A stretch of 44,556 nucleotides of DNA. Origin: Actinomadura sp. GC306. GTDB lineage: Bacteria > Actinomycetota > Actinomycetes > Streptosporangiales > Streptosporangiaceae. The notes beneath the pieces were generated by a model. It searched no databases, was not told the DNA's origin, and saw only the letters and a list, made by a program, of their open reading frames with translations. The DNA is taken from positions 1 through 44,556 of the forward strand of contig NZ_SMKM01000022.1 of NCBI RefSeq assembly GCF_004348665.1, given 5' to 3'. This document shows positions 40,252 through 44,556 of the stretch, one piece after another; the stretch's first letter is position 1; each line of letters starts with the position of its first letter. The position numbers were made by a program, and so were the translations under genes.

Positions 40252-41363
40252 CGGACCGCGTCGAGGACGGCGCGGTACCCGGCGGTCTCGGCGGCCGGAG
40301 TGAAATCGCGGCGGATGCGTTCCGCGCCCGCCGCGCCGAGCTTCGCCAGCTCCGCGTCGCCCGCCCGCGCGGCCCGGTCGATCGCCGCGCGGCACGCGTG
40401 CGCGTCCCCGGCGGGGAAGGTGAACCCGATCTCGTCGTCGGCGACGTCCGCGAGCCCGCCCGCGTCCGAGGCGAGCAGCGGCACGCCGAGCGCCGCCGCC
40501 TCCAGCGCGACGTTCGGCATCCCGTCGTAGAAGGACGGCAGGGCCACCAGGTCGCAGCTCGCGTAGACGGCGGGCAGGTCGTAGCGCTCAAGGAACGGCA
40601 TGGACGAGTACGGTACGCCGCGCTCGTCCAGCCACTCCGCCACGGACTCCTCCACCTCGCCGACCAGCAGCAGGTGGAACGCGCCGGCGTGGCCGGACGC
40701 GGCCAGCGCGTCCAGGAAGAACCCGACGCCCTTCTTCTCCTTGAGCTGCCCGATCAGCCCGATCGTCCGGCGCCCCGGCGCGACGTGCTCCGCCCGCCAG
40801 GCCCGCGCCTTCTCCCGCTCGGACGGCAGCACCCGCCACTGCGCGGTGTCGACGCTGTTGGCGACGTACGTGACGGCCGCGCCCGGCGCGACCGCCGACA
40901 CGAGCGGCGCGTGCGAGCGGGCGACGACGCACACCCGGGCCGAGGCGCGCAGCGCGTCCGCCAGCACGCCCCGCCGCCGCATCGAGAAGACGCCGACGTC
41001 GATGTCGTTGCCGCGCAGCAGCGTGACCAGCGGGGCGTCCAGCAGCGCGGACAGGACGGGCGCGGCGAGCATCGCGTACGCGCCGCCGAACGCGACCACG
41101 TGCCCGTAGCCGGTGAGCCGCTCGGCGCCGAGCGTCGTCCACAGCCGCCGCAGCGCGTGCTCGGGGTCGTCGCCGAGCGGCGCGGTGATCAGCCGCCCGC
41201 CCTGCTCCCGCCCGGTGCCCCACGGGCGGGCGCGGCGGGTGAGGTGCGCGACGTCGACCTCCACCCCGGACGCGCGCAGCCCCCGCACGATGCGGTCGCA
41301 CGACTGGGACATCCCGCCGCGGCTCGGCGGATAGTGCTCGGTGAGCCACAGGACGCGGGGCAT
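40248..41363 (-). CDS. Group 1 (GT4-like) glycosyltransferase
   Basis: 371 aa; ATG overlaps the upstream stop. MPRVLWLTEHYPPSRGGMSQ is the acceptor-side start; TIGLIGQLKEKKGVGFFLDAL opens the second domain; LPSFYDGMPNVALEAAALGVPLLASDAGG is the donor-binding EX7E-type motif of GT4 enzymes. It would transfer a nucleotide-activated sugar to a lipid or glycan acceptor at the inner membrane face. All sugar genes from 43622 to 39466 overlap or nearly overlap, which indicates one operon. Confidence 0.88.
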   Translation of the reverse strand: MPRVLWLTEHYPPSRGGMSQSCDRIVRGLRASGVEVDVAHLTRRARPWGTGREQGGRLITAPLGDDPEHALRRLWTTLGAERLTGYGHVVAFGGAYAMLAAPVLSALLDAPLVTLLRGNDIDVGVFSMRRRGVLADALRASARVCVVARSHAPLVSAVAPGAAVTYVANSVDTAQWRVLPSEREKARAWRAEHVAPGRRTIGLIGQLKEKKGVGFFLDALAASGHAGAFHLLLVGEVEESVAEWLDERGVPYSSMPFLERYDLPAVYASCDLVALPSFYDGMPNVALEAAALGVPLLASDAGGLADVADDEIGFTFPAGDAHACRAAIDRAARAGDAELAKLGAAGAERIRRDFTPAAETAGYRAVLDAVR

Positions 41364-41716
41364 CAGCTGTCCACGAAGCCCGTGTCGTCGTCCGGGCCCC
41401 AGTCGCCGCCCTGCGACCACTCGTCACCCGGGTTGAACGCCCCGCGGTCGTACTCGTTGAAGTTCGAGTACCAGAGGGCGTCGTTGTAGACGTGCGCGCT
41501 GCGCTGGTAGTAGTGCCGCCGGTAGCCGCCCGTCCAGGCCGGCTGGTGCGGGTCGGGCGTCCCGTAGCCCTGGGCGGCGCCGCATTCGGGGCACAGCCCG
41601 TTCGGCCCGGCGTGGGCGCCGCACACGGCTTGGCGGCACCCGGGGCAGGACGCCACGGCCGCCTGCCCGCAGCGGCCGAGGACGAAGAAGCCGGTGGTCA
41701 CCGAGCACGGGGTCAC
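41363..41716 (-). CDS. Small Cys-rich zinc-ribbon-like protein, unknown function
   Basis: 117 aa from GTG 41716 (GAGGAGG upstream); overlaps neighbours on both sides. CGQAAVASCPGCRQAVCGAHAG and LCPECGAA give several Cys and one His in zinc-binding spacing (B-box or zinc-ribbon-like). The rest is rich in Tyr, Asn, Gly and Asp (about residues 50-117). Function not recognised. Strict coupling to the 241-aa unknown gene upstream suggests the two work together. Confidence 0.65.
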   Translation of the reverse strand: MTPCSVTTGFFVLGRCGQAAVASCPGCRQAVCGAHAGPNGLCPECGAAQGYGTPDPHQPAWTGGYRRHYYQRSAHVYNDALWYSNFNEYDRGAFNPGDEWSQGGDWGPDDDTGFVDS

Positions 41717-42438
41717 GGGGTCCTCCTCGCGGTGCGGCCCGGGGTCCACCGGAACGGTTCGGTCGACACGTGCAGGATCTGGTCGATCATCGCCTGCTCC
41801 TCCAGCGGGCCGGGGAACTTGCCGCTCGCCCGGATCACCGTCCGCTTGCCGGGCTTGACGCGGACCCTGATCCACGGGGGCGGCGGCGACCCCGGCCGCT
41901 GCACGACCGCGTCCTTCGCCAGCCGCCGCGTCACCTGGACGATCTGCACCGTCTTCGACTTCGACTTGAGCTTGAGCTTGCCCCGCGGGTTGCGCTTGCG
42001 GTACTTGCGGTGCCGGACGCGGTCGGTCACCGACAGCTCCAGGACGCTGCCGTCGCGCAGCTCCGCCCTCATCCGCAGCCACGGGTCCATGGCGTACGAC
42101 TGCTTCATCGACGTGATCGGCGGCCGGACCGGCACGTCGTACTGCGGCCCGTTCTTCTCCGGCAGCCGGTGGCCGCGCATGTCCGCCGCCACCGACAGCG
42201 TCCCCTGGGGCGGCATGTCGGACGCCAGGATGCGCAGCATCGGCACGAGCACGCCCGGCACCCGCCGGTTCAGCTGCCACTTGCCCCGCCGCACCTCGGC
42301 GGTGTGCCGCGCGAGGCTCTGGATGACCGGCTCCCAGTCGTCGCGCCGCAGCGAGACGGCGAACGCCCGCTCCAGGGTCAGCGCCTTGTGCAGCGGATGG
42401 AACCGCTCGATGGCGGCCTTCTGCTTGCGCCAGAACAT
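41713..42438 (-). CDS. Conserved-looking protein of unknown function
   Basis: 241 aa; ATG 42438. MFWRKQKAAIERFHPLHKALTLERAF at the start, and a very basic stretch RHRKYRKRNPRGKLKLKSKSK near residue 150. No membrane segment and no motif that I recognise. It lies between a glycosyltransferase gene (11-nt gap) and the zinc-ribbon-like gene (overlap), so it is part of the sugar operon. The basic region could bind nucleic acid, a polyanionic glycan or membrane lipid. Confidence 0.65.
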   Translation of the reverse strand: MFWRKQKAAIERFHPLHKALTLERAFAVSLRRDDWEPVIQSLARHTAEVRRGKWQLNRRVPGVLVPMLRILASDMPPQGTLSVAADMRGHRLPEKNGPQYDVPVRPPITSMKQSYAMDPWLRMRAELRDGSVLELSVTDRVRHRKYRKRNPRGKLKLKSKSKTVQIVQVTRRLAKDAVVQRPGSPPPPWIRVRVKPGKRTVIRASGKFPGPLEEQAMIDQILHVSTEPFRWTPGRTARRTP

Positions 42439-42449
42439 GACGAAACCAC

Positions 42450-43622
42450 CTATTGAATCCGGTCGTGCACCGGCCGGGCGACCGTGCGGTAGACCTCGGC
42501 CAGGCGGGCGCGGGAATGCGCCCACGTCAGGCCGTCCTCGATCCGGCGCCGGCCCGCGCGCCCCATGGCGGCGGCCTCGTCCGGGTACTCCAGCAGGATG
42601 CGGACGGCCCGCGCCAGCTCGGCGGGACGGTCCGCGGGGACGAGCCGCCCGTGCTCGCCGTCCGCCATCAGCTCCCGCACCGCGGGCAGGTCGGAGGCCA
42701 CGACCGGCACCCCGGCCGCCATCGACTCGATCACCTTCAGCGGGGCGCAGCCCTGGTCGAGGTTGCGGGCGCAGCCGGTCAGCGGTGCCACCGAGACCTC
42801 CGCGTGCGCGAGCCACGCGGCCACCTCGTGGTGCGGCAGCGTGAACCGCCAGTCGACCCGGTCGGCCACGGCAAGCCGCTCGGCGAGGCGCCGCACCGGC
42901 TTGGACCGCCGCTCCGGGACGGACGAGCAGACCACCAGCCGCAGGTCTTCCAGGTCGGCGAGCCGCGCGAACGCGCGCATCAGCACGTCGAGCCCCTGCC
43001 ACGGCTGCAACGCACCGATGTAGACGATGTACCGATCGGGCGCCCCCTCCGGACGCACCGGCCGCGCACCGACCTCCGCCCCGTTCGGCACCAGATGGAT
43101 CTTGTGCTCCGGAACTCCCCGCGCCGCGACCGCCTCGCCGATCACCCGGGACGGCACCACGACCGCGTCGCTGCGCTCCAGGCAGTGCCGCTCCAGCTCG
43201 CGGATCTTGCCGAGCGTGCTCGGCGCCGCCCACGGCCAGGTGTGGCTCATCTCGATGGACGGCAGCCCGTTGACCTCGTACACGACCTTGTGCCGCCGGC
43301 CGTCCGCGACGACCGGCAGCGCGCTCCACGGGTCCCGGACGTGGCAGACCTCCAGCGTCTCCAGGTGCGGCTCAAGATGGCGGGCGACCCACTCGGAGAA
43401 CGCCTCGGCCCGGTCGATGAGGTTCGGCACCGGGACGTCGAACCGGGCGATCTCCCGGGTCCCCTCCCGCTGGTACCGGGGCAGGTCCGGGCCGCCGATC
43501 ACGCCGAGCAGCCCGCCGCCGAAGCGGTCGAACAGCTCGTCGGCCATCTGCGCGATGTGGACGGCCGACCCCTTGCTGGACGGGAACCGGTCGAACGCGA
43601 AGTACGCGGCCCTGTGCCTCAC
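42450..43622 (-). CDS. Group 1 (GT4-like) glycosyltransferase
   Basis: 390 aa from GTG 43622, overlapping the epimerase stop. FDRFPSSKGSAVHIAQMADELFDRFG is the acceptor-domain start; YIVYIGALQPWQGLDVLMRAFARL opens the donor domain; GCAPLKVIESMAAGVPVVASDLPAVRELM carries the nucleotide-sugar binding motif. A second retaining glycosyltransferase of the operon, distinct from the one at 40248-41363. Confidence 0.88.
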   Translation of the reverse strand: MRHRAAYFAFDRFPSSKGSAVHIAQMADELFDRFGGGLLGVIGGPDLPRYQREGTREIARFDVPVPNLIDRAEAFSEWVARHLEPHLETLEVCHVRDPWSALPVVADGRRHKVVYEVNGLPSIEMSHTWPWAAPSTLGKIRELERHCLERSDAVVVPSRVIGEAVAARGVPEHKIHLVPNGAEVGARPVRPEGAPDRYIVYIGALQPWQGLDVLMRAFARLADLEDLRLVVCSSVPERRSKPVRRLAERLAVADRVDWRFTLPHHEVAAWLAHAEVSVAPLTGCARNLDQGCAPLKVIESMAAGVPVVASDLPAVRELMADGEHGRLVPADRPAELARAVRILLEYPDEAAAMGRAGRRRIEDGLTWAHSRARLAEVYRTVARPVHDRIQ

Positions 43623-44556
43623 CCGACCCGCACCTCCTCGTGCGCCGCGCGGTGCCAGGCGATCTGGTCGGCGAGCCCCTCGGCCAGGCCGGTCGTCGCC
43701 GTCCAGCCGAGCAGCCGCCGCGCGCGGCCGGTGTCGGCCCATGTCCGCGCGGCATCGCCGGCGACCGGCGCCTCCCGCCGGATCTCCGCGGTGACGCCGA
43801 GCGCCGCGGTGAGCATCGCGATCGCGTCCCGGACGGTCACGGGCTCGTGGTGCCCGACGTTGACGGCGATCCCCGGCGGCAGGTCCGCGGCCGACGCCGC
43901 GAGCGTCGCCGACACCGCGTCCCGGACGTGCGTGAAGCTCCGCGACCGCAGCCCGTCACCGAACACCGGGAGCGGGCGCCCGTTCAGCGCCGCCTCCACG
44001 AACCGGTGGAACGCCATGTCGGGCCGCTGCCGGGGGCCGTAGATGGAGAAGTACCGGAGCAGGACCGTCCGGAGGCCGTCCCCTGCCGCAGCCTCCGCGA
44101 GCCGCTCCACCTCGACCTTGCTGGCCGCGTAGGGGCTCGCCGGGTGCAGCGGATCGTCCTCCCGGTTCGGGCGCCGCCCCGCCGACCCGTACACCGAGGA
44201 ACTCGACGCGATGACCACCTTCGGCCGCGCCGCCGCCGGCCGCCGCATGCACGCCGCGAGCAGCCGCGCCGTCGCGCGGACGTTGTCCCGCTCGACCGCC
44301 CGCCGGGCGCTCCACGAGTCGCGCACCCCGGGACGCCCGGCCAGGTGCACGACGACGTCCGCCGCGGCGACGGGATCAAGGTCGTCCACCGCGAGGTCGA
44401 TCTCGGCGGCGGCGACACCGGCCCTGGCCGCGAGGTCCGCCCACGCGCGGCGCGCGACCCCGGGGTTCAGCGAACGATCGGGCGCGTCAACGGCGAGGAC
44501 CTCATGCCCGGCCGCCGCGAACGCACCGGCCACATGACCCCCGACGAACCCCGCCG
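43619..44556 (-). CDS. NAD-dependent nucleotide-sugar epimerase/dehydratase, 5' end beyond the window
   Basis: Partial: about 312 residues visible, with the N-terminal codons beyond the right edge. The Rossmann turn GFVGGHVAGAF is at the edge. SSSSVYGSAG and SPYAASK give the Ser-Tyr-x3-Lys catalytic set of extended short-chain dehydrogenases; RYFSIYGPRQRPDMAFHRF is typical of UDP-glucose 4-epimerase-like enzymes. It probably makes a nucleotide sugar for the glycosyltransferases encoded just downstream. Confidence 0.88.
   Translation of the reverse strand, partial: AGFVGGHVAGAFAAAGHEVLAVDAPDRSLNPGVARRAWADLAARAGVAAAEIDLAVDDLDPVAAADVVVHLAGRPGVRDSWSARRAVERDNVRATARLLAACMRRPAAARPKVVIASSSSVYGSAGRRPNREDDPLHPASPYAASKVEVERLAEAAAGDGLRTVLLRYFSIYGPRQRPDMAFHRFVEAALNGRPLPVFGDGLRSRSFTHVRDAVSATLAASAADLPPGIAVNVGHHEPVTVRDAIAMLTAALGVTAEIRREAPVAGDAARTWADTGRARRLLGWTATTGLAEGLADQIAWHRAAHEEVRVG

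Overview
This window is high-GC actinomycete DNA: strong G/C at third codon positions, GTG starts overlapping the upstream stop, Tat lipoproteins and no AT-rich coding. The genus cannot be fixed from sequence alone; an Actinomadura- or Streptomyces-like genome would fit. No rRNA, tRNA, CRISPR array or transposase was seen.

Layout. (1) 1-8803 looks like ordinary chromosome: a Tat/lipoprotein solute-binding protein behind a perfect 30-bp palindrome, a TagGH/Wzm-Wzt-like ABC exporter pair, a PAP2-diacylglycerol kinase fusion, a VanW protein, a YceI protein and a ThDP enzyme resembling guanidino-oxopentanoate decarboxylase. (2) 8804-39465 is a biosynthetic cluster of about 30 kb. (3) 39466-44556 is a tightly overlapping minus-strand sugar operon: three glycosyltransferase-like proteins, two unknown proteins and a sugar-nucleotide epimerase cut by the window edge.

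The cluster has a lipid/polyketide half and a ribosomal-peptide half. Lipid half: AMP-ligase, FabF-like ketosynthase, GNAT acyltransferase and phytanoyl-CoA-dioxygenase-like enzyme (+); FAAL and an ACP-KS-AT-DH-KR-ACP PKS (-); InhA-like enoyl reductase (+); free ACP (-); NarL-type two-component pair (+); YmcC-like membrane protein (-); a KS-AT-KR-ACP PKS followed by a SET-domain protein and an amino-acid dehydrogenase (+). Neither PKS has a thioesterase. Peptide half: an M29-like metallopeptidase, two nearly identical 48-residue precursor peptides too small for routine gene calling, a hairpin, an amidohydrolase and a DrrAB-like exporter (+), facing a B12-binding radical SAM enzyme of the RiPP-maturation type (CX7CX2C) with a small partner protein (-).

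The main proposal, which is inference, is an acyl/polyketide-RiPP hybrid lipopeptide pathway. The FAAL loads a fatty acid on PKS1; PKS1, the trans enoyl reductase and PKS2 build the acyl chain; the radical SAM enzyme, peptidase and amidohydrolase process the peptide; and the GNAT joins the two, as GdvG does in goadvionin biosynthesis. A 39-nt element, 36/39 identical, lies upstream of the first (9120+) and last (39232-) operons, both copies pointing into the cluster. It ties the two halves together as one regulated unit and marks the likely boundaries.
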